Source: an uncultured Oscillospiraceae bacterium (lineage in GTDB: Bacteria; Bacillota; Clostridia; Oscillospirales; Acutalibacteraceae). Taken from it: a DNA stretch of 64,000 nucleotides. How positions within the stretch are numbered: the first letter of the stretch is position 1; each line of letters begins with the position of its first letter. Positions 32,217-41,239 of this stretch are shown one piece after another. The position numbers were made by a program, and so were the translations under genes. The notes beneath the pieces are model-generated. The model was not told where the DNA came from, searched no databases, and saw only the letters and a list, made by a program, of their open reading frames with translations. The stretch is from the NCBI GenBank assembly GCA_900540865.1, contig UQHH01000001.1:62001-126000 (forward strand). The letters are read 5' to 3'.

Positions 32217-32371
32217 CGACTATTTCTCCCCGCGGAATAAAAAGCTGGCGTGATATACTCCAGTCCAATCCGTTTCTCTGTTAATTTTCCGGCTTTTCCG
32301 TTATTATTGCGGATTGAACAGGGCGCCGCTTAAGGTACGCCCTATATGGATAACCGATATAAGCATAACGC

Positions 32372-32992
32372 TTATGAATTTTTAATTTTTAAATACTGCT
32401 CGATGATACGCGTACACTTCTCAAAGCCCAGCTCGCTGCTGTTGAGCACCAAATCGTAATTGCGCGCGTTGTCCCAGTCCCTGCCGGTATAGTACTTATA
32501 GTAAGCGGCACGCTGGCGGTCGGTTTTTTCGATGACCTTCTTCGCCTCTTTTTCGGACAGGCCGTACATATCGATTACATTCCTGATACACGCTTCCGGG
32601 GACGCGTAAACGAACACGCGCACCATGTTTTTCATATCCTTGAGCACAAAATCGGCGCAGCGGCCGACGAACACACAGGACTGCTTCTGCGCCAGCTCCT
32701 TGATTACCTTTGCCTGGTAATTGAACAGGTTGTCGTCGGAAACAAAATCATCGCTCTGCGGCGGAATCAGCTTGTTGTCCTGGTACACGTTGACCGGTTT
32801 TTTGAACAGGCCGCCCTTGAGCTTCTCGTCCGCCCTGCCGAACAGCTTTTCATTGATGCCGCTGTCGATGGAGGCCAAAATCGGGATTTCCTTGTCATAA
32901 TAGGAAAAGCCCAGCTCCTTTGCAAGCATTTTGCCGATGGTCTTGCCGCCGCTGCCGTAGGCGCGGGCAATCGTAATCACGAAATTCGACAT
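32372..32992 (-). CDS. cytidylate kinase-like family protein
   Basis: A 206-residue P-loop NMP-kinase relative. The nucleotide loop ITIARAYGSGGKTIGKMLAKEL is the variant typical of the cytidylate-kinase-like family, with YDKEIP after it and VFVGRCADFVL in the core. It differs from true Cmk in length and in lacking the usual CMP-binding insert, so its substrate is uncertain. It has AAAGGAG and starts 14 bp after the livF stop, making it the last gene of the branched-chain amino acid transporter operon. Confidence 0.88.
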   Translation of the reverse strand: MSNFVITIARAYGSGGKTIGKMLAKELGFSYYDKEIPILASIDSGINEKLFGRADEKLKGGLFKKPVNVYQDNKLIPPQSDDFVSDDNLFNYQAKVIKELAQKQSCVFVGRCADFVLKDMKNMVRVFVYASPEACIRNVIDMYGLSEKEAKKVIEKTDRQRAAYYKYYTGRDWDNARNYDLVLNSSELGFEKCTRIIEQYLKIKNS

Positions 32993-33006
32993 AAAATACC
33001 GCTCCT

Positions 33007-33717
33007 TTACTCGCCAAGATACGCTTTTTTTATCGAGTCGTCGTTCATCAAATCCTTGGCGCCGCCCTCGAGCACGATATTGCCCGTCTCGAGCACATAT
33101 GCCCTGTTTGCGATGGACAGCGCCTTTTTCGCGTTCTGCTCGACAAGCAGGACCGTCGTGCCGCTTTCGTTGATGCTTTTAATAATATCGAATATCTCAG
33201 AGACGAGCAGCGGGGAAAGCCCCATGGACGGTTCGTCCATCAGGATAATTTTCGGCTTGCTCATCAAGGCCCTGCCCATCGCAAGCATCTGCTGCTCGCC
33301 GCCGGAAAGCGTACCAGCAACCTGTTTTTTTCTTTCCTCAAGGCGCGGGAAACGCTGATAAACCGTTTGAATCGACTGCTCGATTTCAGCCTTGTCCTTG
33401 CGCGTATAAGCGCCGAGCTTCAGGTTTTCGTACACGGAAAGCTCCTGGAATATCCTGCGGCCCTCCGGCACGTGCGCCATGCCCATCTGTACAATCTTAT
33501 GCGGCGCTGTTTTTGTAAGCTCTTTATCCATAAATTTGACCGAGCCGGTTTTTGCCGGAATCAGGCCCGATATGGTATGCAGAATCGTCGTTTTCCCAGC
33601 GCCGTTCGCGCCGATGAGCGCGATAATCTCCCCCTCGTTTACCGTAAAGGAGATTCCCTTAATCGCCTGGATAACGCCGTAGTATACCTGTAAATCTTTT
33701 ATTTCAAGCATTGCCAT
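33007..33717 (-). CDS. livF: branched-chain amino acid ABC transporter ATP-binding protein LivF
   Basis: One of two ATPases energising Leu/Ile/Val import. The 236 residues hold Walker A GANGAGKTT, signature LSGGEQQMLAMGRAL, Walker B IILMDEPSMGLSP and the LivF-type VPEGRRIFQELSVYENL. The start is ATG 33717, 11 nt after AAGGAGAG; the in-frame ATG at 33744 lies within livG. It forms a heterodimer with LivG from the preceding gene. Confidence 0.96.
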   Translation of the reverse strand: MAMLEIKDLQVYYGVIQAIKGISFTVNEGEIIALIGANGAGKTTILHTISGLIPAKTGSVKFMDKELTKTAPHKIVQMGMAHVPEGRRIFQELSVYENLKLGAYTRKDKAEIEQSIQTVYQRFPRLEERKKQVAGTLSGGEQQMLAMGRALMSKPKIILMDEPSMGLSPLLVSEIFDIIKSINESGTTVLLVEQNAKKALSIANRAYVLETGNIVLEGGAKDLMNDDSIKKAYLGE

Positions 33718-33733
33718 AACGCTTTTCTCTCCT

Positions 33734-34492
33734 TTACTCGCCAAGATACGCCGTGATGACCTCCGGGTCGTTTAATACCTTGGATGTTTCGCCATGCGTG
33801 AGCTCCTGGCCGAAATTCAGGACGGTGACCTGCTCGCAGATACCGGAAACCAGGCGCATGTCGTGCTCGATGAGCAGGATAGTCATGTCGAACTGGTCGC
33901 GCACAAAGCGGATGGTATCCATCAGCTCCGCCGTCTCGTTCGGGTTCATTCCGGCGGCAGGCTCGTCAAGCAGCAAGAGCTTTGGCTTCGTCGCGAGCGC
34001 CCTTGCGATTTCAAGCTTTCTCTGCTTGCCGTAGGGCAGGTTCTGCGCGAGATACCCTGACATCGCGTCCAGGCCGAACACCTCAAGTATTTTCATGGCC
34101 TCGTCGTTCATCAGGTGCTCCTGTTTCCAGTAGGCCGGCAGGCGGAACACGCCGGAGAACGCCGAGTATTTATTACTCCCGCTCAAGCCGAGCTTGACGT
34201 TATCGAGCACAGAAAGGTTATTGAAGAGGCGGATATTCTGAAACGTACGCGCAATGCCGCTGTGGTTGATTTTTTCCGGCGACTTGCCCGTAAGGTTTCT
34301 GCCGTCAAGGAAAAACGCGCCTTTTGTCGGCTTGTATACGCCGGTCAATAGGTTAAACACCGTCGTTTTGCCTGCGCCGTTGGGGCCAATCAGCCCATAA
34401 AGCTGGCCCTTTTCAATGGTGACGTTGAAGTCGTCCACAGCCTTCAGGCCGCCGAAGGAGATACCGAGATTTTTTACTTCGAGCAGCGCCAT
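33734..34492 (-). CDS. livG: branched-chain amino acid ABC transporter ATP-binding protein LivG
   Basis: The second ATPase of the system, 252 residues, with Walker A GPNGAGKTTVFNLLTG, the LivG-specific ARTFQNIRLFNNLSVLDNV, signature LPYGKQRKLEIARAL and Walker B LLLLDEPAAGMNP. The start is ATG 34492 with GGAGGAGG; it lies 2 bp after the livM stop, so translation is coupled. Confidence 0.96.
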   Translation of the reverse strand: MALLEVKNLGISFGGLKAVDDFNVTIEKGQLYGLIGPNGAGKTTVFNLLTGVYKPTKGAFFLDGRNLTGKSPEKINHSGIARTFQNIRLFNNLSVLDNVKLGLSGSNKYSAFSGVFRLPAYWKQEHLMNDEAMKILEVFGLDAMSGYLAQNLPYGKQRKLEIARALATKPKLLLLDEPAAGMNPNETAELMDTIRFVRDQFDMTILLIEHDMRLVSGICEQVTVLNFGQELTHGETSKVLNDPEVITAYLGE

Positions 34493-34494
34493 AA

Positions 34495-35499
34495 TCAAGC
34501 CTCCTCCTTTGCAAGCAATTTCTTTTCCCTGCGGCTGCGGAAAAACGCCTCGACAGACAGACGCGATTTAAAGCTCCTGAACTTGTCGTTCGCGTTTAAA
34601 ATCATCATCGCGACGAGCACGATGGAATAAATGAGCATCCTGTATTCGTCCGCGCCTCTGAGCACTTCTGGAAGTACCGTAATGATGGTGGCAGCGATAA
34701 TTGAGCCGCGGATGCTGCACATGCCGCCGAGCACGACCATAACGAGGATTTCAATCGATTTGTTGTAATCAAAGACAGACGCCTGCACAATGCTCAGGCT
34801 GTGGCCGTAAAGCACGCCGGCAATACCCGCGAAAAACGCGGCGAGCACAAACGCGAACAGCTTATAGTAGGTAACGTTGATTCCAATGGACGACGCCGCG
34901 ATTCGGTTATCCCTGACAGAGCAGATTGCCCTGCCGTGCTTGGAATCGACGAGGTTCATAATGACGAACATGGTCACAAGCACCAGCGCGAAAACGATAA
35001 TATAGTTTGTATCCTGCGGCGTACCCTTTAGTCCCGACGCGCCGCCGGTAAAGCCGAGGTTAATAATGACGGACACGATAATCTGCCCGAAGGCGAGCGT
35101 TACGATTGCGAGGTAGTCGCCCTTGAGACGCAACACCGGGATGCCGATGAGCAGGCCGAACACCGCCGCGACAAGGCCGCCGATAAGGATAGCGAGCGGA
35201 AAGCGGATTAGCGTGCCCAAGGTATCGGAAAACGCAATCGAGAACAAGCAGCCCGCATACGCGCCGACCGCCATAAAGGCCGCGTGTCCGAGGGAAAGCT
35301 CCCCCAAAAAGCCGACGACGAGGTTCAGAGAGATTGCCAGGATAATATTAAGCCCCACCGGTACGAGCAGCCCGCGCAGCTGGCGGGTAATCATGCCGGA
35401 CTGGTCCATAAAGAGCACGACTAAAAATGCAATCAGTACGATTCCGTAGGTAATCAGGTTGTTGATGGTGCTCGGCTTGAGCATATGTTTTTTCTTCAT
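34495..35499 (-). CDS. livM: branched-chain amino acid ABC transporter permease LivM
   Basis: A membrane channel subunit of 334 residues with about nine helices. The family motif GFLGELSLGHAAFMAVGAYAG lies near residue 70 and the EAA-like loop near residue 200 (VDSKHGRAICSVRDNRIAASS). The C-terminus has GGMCSIRGSIIAATIITVLPEVLR. The start is ATG 35499 with GGTGGGGG; the in-frame upstream ATG overlaps livH deeply. It pairs with LivH. Confidence 0.95.
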   Translation of the reverse strand: MKKKHMLKPSTINNLITYGIVLIAFLVVLFMDQSGMITRQLRGLLVPVGLNIILAISLNLVVGFLGELSLGHAAFMAVGAYAGCLFSIAFSDTLGTLIRFPLAILIGGLVAAVFGLLIGIPVLRLKGDYLAIVTLAFGQIIVSVIINLGFTGGASGLKGTPQDTNYIIVFALVLVTMFVIMNLVDSKHGRAICSVRDNRIAASSIGINVTYYKLFAFVLAAFFAGIAGVLYGHSLSIVQASVFDYNKSIEILVMVVLGGMCSIRGSIIAATIITVLPEVLRGADEYRMLIYSIVLVAMMILNANDKFRSFKSRLSVEAFFRSRREKKLLAKEEA

Positions 35500-35509
35500 C
35501 GTCCCCCAC

Positions 35510-36385
35510 CTACACTTTCTCATCAATTTTCTTGCCGAACAAGCCCGTAGGCTTGATGACAAGCACGACGATTAGTACGCCAAACACGATAGCGTCGGCC
35601 AGCTCGCCCAAATTGAACGCCTTGGCTAGGCTTTCGATAATGCCGAGCAGCAAGCCGCCGACCATAGCGCCGGGTATACTGCCGATGCCACCGAACACCG
35701 CCGCGACAAAAGCTTTAATACCGGGCATCGCGCCCGTATAGGGGCCGATATAGTCGTAGGACAGCCCATAGAATAAGCCGGCAATTGCCGCGAGCGCGGA
35801 ACCGATTGCAAAGGTAATCGTGATGGTTTTATTGACGTTGACGCCCATCAGCTGGGCCGCGCCCTTATCCTCAGATACGGCGAGCATGGCCCTGCCCGTC
35901 CTTGTTTTGTTGATGAAGAGCGTCAGGCAAATCATAATGACGACCGTTACAAGCAGGGTAACGATTGAGGAGCCCTGGATGACCAGGCCGTCCGTAATCG
36001 TAATGGGAGTCAGCCCCAAAATGTTCGGGAACGGCTTTTTGTCCGTGCCGAAAATCAAAAGCGCGAGGCTCTGCAGGAAATAGCTGACGCCGATTGCCGT
36101 AATCAAAACGGTGAGCGGCGATTCCTTACGCAGGGGCTTATACGCGATTTTTTCAATTGTCACACCGAGAATCGTACATATCACGATTGCCAGAAGAACC
36201 GCGATGATGGGCGGCATGCTCATATTGGTCGCAACAATGATGGTAAAAGCGCCGACCATGATAACGTCGCCGTGGGCGAAGTTAAGCATTTTAGCAATAC
36301 CGTAAACCATGGTGTAGCCCAGTGCGATGAGCGCGTAGATGCTGCCAAGGCTCAGGCCGGTTATCAGGTTGGATAGGATGCTCAT
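35510..36385 (-). CDS. livH: branched-chain amino acid ABC transporter permease LivH
   Basis: A 291-residue membrane subunit with eight helices. The start LITGLSLGSIYALIALGYTM and the LNFAHGDVIMVGAF loop are LivH hallmarks. The cytosolic loop TGRAMLAVSEDKGAAQLMG contacts the ATPases. The start is ATG 36385 with AGGCGG 10 nt before it. It follows livJ after a 239-bp gap holding an attenuating hairpin. Confidence 0.95.
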   Translation of the reverse strand: MSILSNLITGLSLGSIYALIALGYTMVYGIAKMLNFAHGDVIMVGAFTIIVATNMSMPPIIAVLLAIVICTILGVTIEKIAYKPLRKESPLTVLITAIGVSYFLQSLALLIFGTDKKPFPNILGLTPITITDGLVIQGSSIVTLLVTVVIMICLTLFINKTRTGRAMLAVSEDKGAAQLMGVNVNKTITITFAIGSALAAIAGLFYGLSYDYIGPYTGAMPGIKAFVAAVFGGIGSIPGAMVGGLLLGIIESLAKAFNLGELADAIVFGVLIVVLVIKPTGLFGKKIDEKV

Positions 36386-36571
36386 GGGTATATTCCGCCT
36401 CATTTCCCTCCGGCGAAAAGCGCCGGGAATTCAAACTGCGCGCGGGGCCACCGCAAAAATATTCTGTGCCGGATGTATGCCTCACGCGAAAACTGTATCT
36501 ACAATATAATACAATATTTTGCGCGTTCTGCAAAGAGTATTTTTGAGAAAGCCTCAAAAAAAATTGGAAAC

Positions 36572-36598
36572 GGGCGGAGTTATTGAAAAACTCCGCCC
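36572..36598 (-). terminator. intercistronic hairpin between livJ and livH
   Basis: GGGCGGAGT (36572-36580) pairs with ACTCCGCCC (36590-36598), and a U-rich stretch (AATTTTTTTT) follows slightly later on the minus strand. Such a hairpin usually lets the binding protein be made in excess over the membrane parts. Confidence 0.7.
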
Positions 36599-36624
36599 AT
36601 TTTGCAGGTTTTAAGCTTTAATCA

Positions 36625-37809
36625 TCAATCAACCGCTACGTATTCGCCGTTTACAATTTTAACCGCCTTGGCTTCCTTGGTGGGCTCGCCGTCGGCGGTC
36701 CACGTCATCGTACCGGTAAGGCCCTCGACGGTGATTTCCGTCATCGCCGCGGTAAGCTTTGTGCCAAGCTCCTTCACGTCGATGCCTGCGTCCTTGACTT
36801 CAGCCTTTTCCAGCGCGGCCTTGATTGTGTAAACCGCGTCGTAGCCGTTGGCCGCAAACTGGTCGGGCGTTACGTTTTCGCCGTAAGCCGCTTTATAAGC
36901 CTTTACAAAGTTCTGTGTTTTTTCGTCCTTCGCGTCCGCCGCAAACGGGGTGAGCAGCATAACGCCCTCGGCCGCGGCAACGTTTGCCTTGCCGAGCTTT
37001 TCAAAGATACCGTCGAGTCCGTCGCAGCCGAAGAACGGGATGTTCATGCCGGCCTTCTGCGCCTGCATCAGGATAGAAGCCGCCTCCTGCGCGTATATCG
37101 GCAGGAAAATCAGCTCTGCCCCGGCGTCCTTCGCCTTCTGGAGCTGTACATTGAAGTCGGTGTTCGTCTGGTCGGTAAACGCCTGCTTCGCGACGACCTC
37201 AAGGCCCTTGACCTTTGCTTCCTTTTCAAAGTTGTCTGCTATGCCCGCGGAATAGTCGTTGGACTTGTCGTAAATAACCGCGACCTTCTTGATATCCATG
37301 TTCTTAGCGATGTAGTCCGCGGAAACCGTACCCTGCTGCGGGTCGTTGAAGCAAATGCGGAAGCAGTTGCCATACTGTACGCATTCCTTCTGGGAACCGG
37401 AGGGCGTGAGCATCAGGATGCCGTCCTTCTGGGTTTCGTTGGCAACCGCGATGCACGCGGCGCTCGTTACCGCGCCGAGGGAAACCTTCATGCCGGCGTC
37501 CATCAGCGTATTGTACGCGTTGACCGCCTTGGTCGGGTCTGTTTCGTCGTCCTGGAATTTCAGCTCGAGCTTGACGCCGTTCACGCCGCCAGCCTTGTTG
37601 ATTTCATCGACAGCAATCTGTGCGCCGTTCTGAACCGAAACGCCGTATGTAGAATAGTCACCGGTCAGGGGGCCTACGCCGCCGATGAGGAGCGTGCCGC
37701 CCTGGTCGCCGCCGCTTTGCGCGCCTTCATTCGAGCAGCCCGCAAGGCAGGATGCCGTCATAAGGCCGGCGACACAGAGTGCCAATACCTTTTTCACTGG
37801 AAACTTCAT
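36625..37809 (-). CDS. livJ: branched-chain amino acid ABC transporter substrate-binding lipoprotein
   Basis: A periplasmic-binding-type lipoprotein of 394 residues. The signal peptide ends in lipobox CLAGC, followed by a Gly/Gln-rich linker, then the type I two-lobed fold: IGGVGPLTGDYSTYGVSVQNGAQIAV at the N-terminus and MLTPSGSQKECVQ in the ligand cleft. The C-terminus VEGLTGTMTWTADGEPTKEAKAV is the family closing motif. The start is ATG 37809, 10 nt after GGAGG. It is first in the operon and driven by the promoter at 37862-37890. Confidence 0.95.
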   Translation of the reverse strand: MKFPVKKVLALCVAGLMTASCLAGCSNEGAQSGGDQGGTLLIGGVGPLTGDYSTYGVSVQNGAQIAVDEINKAGGVNGVKLELKFQDDETDPTKAVNAYNTLMDAGMKVSLGAVTSAACIAVANETQKDGILMLTPSGSQKECVQYGNCFRICFNDPQQGTVSADYIAKNMDIKKVAVIYDKSNDYSAGIADNFEKEAKVKGLEVVAKQAFTDQTNTDFNVQLQKAKDAGAELIFLPIYAQEAASILMQAQKAGMNIPFFGCDGLDGIFEKLGKANVAAAEGVMLLTPFAADAKDEKTQNFVKAYKAAYGENVTPDQFAANGYDAVYTIKAALEKAEVKDAGIDVKELGTKLTAAMTEITVEGLTGTMTWTADGEPTKEAKAVKIVNGEYVAVD

Positions 37810-37861
37810 TGTGTTAAACACCTCCATAAATTTGGCGAAATACTTTTGCATTTCGTTAATA

Positions 37862-37911
37862 AATATACCCAAACCGCCAAAAAAAGTCAATAAATTTAAC
37901 ATGTTTGTTAA
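37862..37911 (-). promoter_or_regulatory. liv operon promoter with upstream palindrome
   Basis: TTGACT (37890-37885), 17 bp, TATATT (37867-37862) on the minus strand. Directly upstream of the -35 lies the dyad TTAACA-N4-TGTTAA (37896-37911), a candidate regulator site. Confidence 0.75.
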
Positions 37912-38008
37912 TTTTCTTTTAACAATGAATGTATTTTCACAGTGTTTCTGTCCGTTTTCTTGTACAATTTACTCTTTATTTACGGAAAATATCTAAAAAG
38001 GCCGGCAG

Positions 38009-39208
38009 CTACAGCGTTTTGCAAAGCGCGTCGATAAGGCCGTCAATCTGCGCCATTTGTTCCTCACGCAGCGCGGAACGAAGCTCAAGCGCCGGCGATA
38101 CGAGGCGCATATTCTTCATATTATCCAGGTGCTTTTCCATATCCCTTCCTGCCGCCGGCGACCAGGAACCGTTGCCAATAATTGCCGCCGTACGGTTTTG
38201 CAGGCGGAGCGCTCCCATTTCATGCAGAAGTGCTTCCATTGCGAAATACAGCCCGCCGTTATAGGTAGAGGAAGCCAAGACGATATGGCTCATACGGAAC
38301 ATATCGGCTATAATATAGGAAGCATGCGTTTTTGATACGTCGTATACGCGCAGGTTTCCCACACCCCTGTCGGAGAGCTTGTCGGCAAGCACATCAACAG
38401 CATTCTCTGTGTTTCCATACATAGAGGCGTAAGCGAGCACAACACCCTTTTCCTCCGGCTCATAGCGGCTCCAGCAATCGTACAGGCTGAGGATACAGGG
38501 CAGGCTGTCTCGCCAAATAAGGCCGTGGAGCGGGCATATCATGCTGATTTTCACACCTGCCAGCTTATGGAGCGCCGTCTGAACCTGCGGCCCGTATTTG
38601 CCGACGATGTTCGTATAATAGCGCCGCGCCTCCGGCAGGTAATCGCGCGCAAAATCTACCTCGTCGCAAAAGAGGTTCCCGCAGTGCGCGCCGAAGGAGC
38701 CGAACGCGTCCGCGGAAAACAAAACACCTTGGGATTTTTCATAAGTGAGCATGACCTCGGGCCAGTGTACCATCGGGGCGAAATAAAACCGGAGGGTATG
38801 CCTGCCGAGCGCAAGCTCGCCGCCCTCGTCGACTTCCATAAAACGGTTTTCAAAATCGAACGAGTAAAACTGGCGAATCATCTGGAAGGTCTTGTGGTTG
38901 CCGACGATTTTCATATCCGGGAACCTTCGGGCGAGCTCCTCAAGATTGGCGCAGTGGTCGGGCTCCATATGGTTGACTACGGCATAATCGAGCGCGCGGC
39001 CTTCGAGCGCGGCGTCAATGTTTTCAAAAAACTGGCGGGTAATGGCTGAATCGACCGTATCGATAAGCGCTGTTTTATCGTCTAAAATCAAATAGGAATT
39101 ATAAGCCACACCGTCAGGCAGCGGGAACATGTTTTCAAAAAGCGCAAGCCTCCTGTCATTTCCTCCAACCCAGCAGATACCGGGCGCAATCTCTCTTTTA
39201 TATCTCAT
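38009..39208 (-). CDS. fprA: flavodiiron protein (FprA-type A flavoprotein, O2/NO reductase)
   Basis: A 399-residue cytosolic enzyme that reduces oxygen to water (or NO to N2O) to protect anaerobes. The N-terminal lactamase-like domain carries the diiron ligands in NHMEPDHCANLE, near residue 80, and a later His in FYFAPMVHWPEVM. The C-terminal flavodoxin domain starts VVLAYASMYGNTENAVDVLA and has SSTYNGG near the flavin. It starts at ATG 39208 with AGGAGAG and is monocistronic. An electron donor such as a rubredoxin is not adjacent. Confidence 0.95.
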   Translation of the reverse strand: MRYKREIAPGICWVGGNDRRLALFENMFPLPDGVAYNSYLILDDKTALIDTVDSAITRQFFENIDAALEGRALDYAVVNHMEPDHCANLEELARRFPDMKIVGNHKTFQMIRQFYSFDFENRFMEVDEGGELALGRHTLRFYFAPMVHWPEVMLTYEKSQGVLFSADAFGSFGAHCGNLFCDEVDFARDYLPEARRYYTNIVGKYGPQVQTALHKLAGVKISMICPLHGLIWRDSLPCILSLYDCWSRYEPEEKGVVLAYASMYGNTENAVDVLADKLSDRGVGNLRVYDVSKTHASYIIADMFRMSHIVLASSTYNGGLYFAMEALLHEMGALRLQNRTAAIIGNGSWSPAAGRDMEKHLDNMKNMRLVSPALELRSALREEQMAQIDGLIDALCKTL

Positions 39209-39359
39209 TTCTACTCTCCTATACGGCGCTTATTTTTCTGCAAGCATAAAAAAATTATAAAAACATTTTTCCATACGCACGCTTATTTATACGGAGAGGG
39301 CGGCATCCCTGTTTTTTCGACAGGCGGCCGCGTTACAGCTTTTTCCTCGGCAAATTCTA

Positions 39360-39388
39360 TTGACACAATTCGTATTTGCCGTTATAAC
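39360..39388 (+). promoter_or_regulatory. promoter of the ZIP transporter gene
   Basis: TTGACA, a 17-bp spacer and TATAAC, about 65 bp before the ATG at 39454, which has an excellent AAAGGAGG. The rest of the 245-bp gap from fprA is AT-rich with no other element I can name. Confidence 0.8.
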
Positions 39389-39453
39389 TAAAGCAGGGTT
39401 ATACCCCGCAAAAAGCAAATTATAAATAATGATATGGATAAAAGGAGGCGCTT

Positions 39454-40248
39454 ATGTCACAGGCACTTGTGTGGGCGGCCGGAGGCACCGGCTTTACCTT
39501 TTTAATGACGACGCTCGGCGCCGCGGTTGTTTTTTTCTTTCGTAAAAAAGTAAACATCGGCATTCAGCGCATTTTTCTGGGGTTTGCAGCAGGCGTTATG
39601 ATAGCGGCTTCCGTATGGTCCTTGCTGATTCCAGCCATCGACCAGGCGGAAAAAGCGGGCGGAATCGGCTGGATTCCCGCAGCGGGGGGCTTTGCTCTCG
39701 GCATTCTTTTTTTAGTCGGGCTCGATTCCCTTCTTCCCCACCTGCACCCCGGAGCAAAGAACCCGGAGGGCGTCCCTTCCTCCCTTAAAAGGACGACGCT
39801 GCTCGTTTTCGCTGTTACGCTGCACAACATACCGGAGGGTATGGCCGTCGGCCTTTCGTTCGCGCTCGCCGCGCAAAACGGAGGCGACCCGGCGCTTTAC
39901 AGCGCTGCTATGGCGCTCGCCATCGGCGTGGGCATCCAGAATTTTCCTGAAGGCGCTGCCATTTCGCTGCCGCTGCGGCAGGAGGGCATGAAAACGGGAA
40001 AAGCGTTTGCCATGGGAAGCCTTTCCGGAATAGTCGAACCTGTTTTCGGGCTGATTACCGTGCTTATCGCCGGAAGCGTCACCTGGCTGATGCCGTGGAT
40101 GCTGGCGTTCGCCGCGGGCGCGATGATGTATGTGGTCGTGGAGGAGCTGATACCGGCGGCGCATCTGGGAGAGCATTCCAATATCGGGACGCTCGGCGTG
40201 ATGGCGGGCTTCCTGCTGATGATGGTGCTCGACGTCGCTCTGGGATGA
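39454..40248 (+). CDS. ZIP-family metal transporter (ZupT-like)
   Basis: A 264-residue membrane protein with eight helices that brings Zn(II), Fe(II) or Mn(II) into the cytosol. The metal site of the ZIP fold is present: VTLHNIPEGMAVGLSF in helix 4 and GIQNFPEGAAISLPLR in helix 5, both with Pro-Glu-Gly. LFLVGLDSLLPHLHP forms the His-bearing loop before helix 4. It is monocistronic; metal specificity is not readable. Confidence 0.92.
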   Translation: MSQALVWAAGGTGFTFLMTTLGAAVVFFFRKKVNIGIQRIFLGFAAGVMIAASVWSLLIPAIDQAEKAGGIGWIPAAGGFALGILFLVGLDSLLPHLHPGAKNPEGVPSSLKRTTLLVFAVTLHNIPEGMAVGLSFALAAQNGGDPALYSAAMALAIGVGIQNFPEGAAISLPLRQEGMKTGKAFAMGSLSGIVEPVFGLITVLIAGSVTWLMPWMLAFAAGAMMYVVVEELIPAAHLGEHSNIGTLGVMAGFLLMMVLDVALG

Positions 40249-40401
40249 CATTAAAACAACGGGTAAAAGGGGCGGGCGGCTATGCCTGCCCCTTTCCGCG
40301 TTACGCGAAGGCATGAATATTCTTCTTTCCTCCAGGCTACAACTGTGCTAAAATAAGAAAAATCACACCGCTATAAACAGCGGCAGGCGAGGATGTGCAT
40401 T

Positions 40402-41193
40402 ATGGAAACAAACCAATACTTAATTGACCTTTACAACAATTACGACGAGGACGGCAGGCTTATATCAAAGCACGGCTCGGTCGAATTTCTTACCACAATG
40501 CGCTACATCGAGAAATATATAAAGCCCGGCGGCCGTGTGCTTGAAATCGGCGCGGCGACCGGCCGGTATTCCCATACGCTTGCGCGCCGCGGTTACGCCG
40601 TCGACGCGGTGGAGCTGGTCGAACATAATATAGAGATTTTCCGTAAAAACACCCTGCCGGATGAAAATATAACCATTACGCAGGGCAACGCTATGGATTT
40701 ATCCGCTTTTCCAGACGGCCAGTATGATATTACGCTGCTGCTGGGCCCTTTGTACCACCTTTATAACGACAAAGACAAGCGGCAGGCCCTGGGCGAGGCA
40801 ATCCGTGTTACAAAGCCGGGCGGCGTAATTTTTGCCGCGTATGTCATATCCGACGGCTGCCTCCTCGACGAAGGGTTCCGCCGCGGCAATATCAGCGTTT
40901 CGCAATATATTGAGAAGGGCCTGCTTGACGCGCAGACCTTTGCCGCCAAGTCTGAGCCAAAGGATTTATTTGAGCTTGTCCGCAAGGAAAATGTCGACGA
41001 GTTGATGTCTATATTTCCCGTAACGCGGCTGCATTATGTCGCGTCGGACGGCTGCGCCCTATTTATGCGTGAAGCGGTAGACGCGATGGATAAAGATGAA
41101 TTTGATTTGTATTTGAAATACCACTTTGCGACCTGTGAGCGTGAAGATTTATTGGGCGTTACGAGCCACGCGTTAGACATATTCAGAAAATAA
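40402..41193 (+). CDS. class I SAM-dependent methyltransferase
   Basis: A soluble 263-residue methyltransferase. Motif I is GGRVLEIGAATGRYSHTLA near residue 45. The acidic loop is VDAVELVEHN, motif II is YDITLLLGPLYHLYN and motif III is AIRVTKPGGVIFAAYV. The substrate is unknown. The start at ATG 40402 is preceded by GAGG at about 10 nt; ATG 40393 touches that site. It ends in a shared bidirectional hairpin with the convergent gene. Confidence 0.88.
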   Translation: METNQYLIDLYNNYDEDGRLISKHGSVEFLTTMRYIEKYIKPGGRVLEIGAATGRYSHTLARRGYAVDAVELVEHNIEIFRKNTLPDENITITQGNAMDLSAFPDGQYDITLLLGPLYHLYNDKDKRQALGEAIRVTKPGGVIFAAYVISDGCLLDEGFRRGNISVSQYIEKGLLDAQTFAAKSEPKDLFELVRKENVDELMSIFPVTRLHYVASDGCALFMREAVDAMDKDEFDLYLKYHFATCEREDLLGVTSHALDIFRK

Positions 41194-41205
41194 GCATATA
41201 TACAG

Positions 41206-41239
41206 TAACGGCATGGCGCTCCAGAGCGCCATGCCGTTA
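41206..41239. terminator. bidirectional hairpin between convergent genes
   Basis: A 15-bp perfect stem (41206-41220 with 41225-41239; core GGCATGGCGCT) with a CCAG loop. The TAA of the minus-strand gene is part of the right arm. There is no long U tract on either side. Confidence 0.7.

Noticed and set aside
32315..32345. Weak AGGGCG/CGCCCT inverted repeat after the cytidylate-kinase-like gene
   Set aside because: The loop is long and there is no U tract, so I do not call it a terminator.
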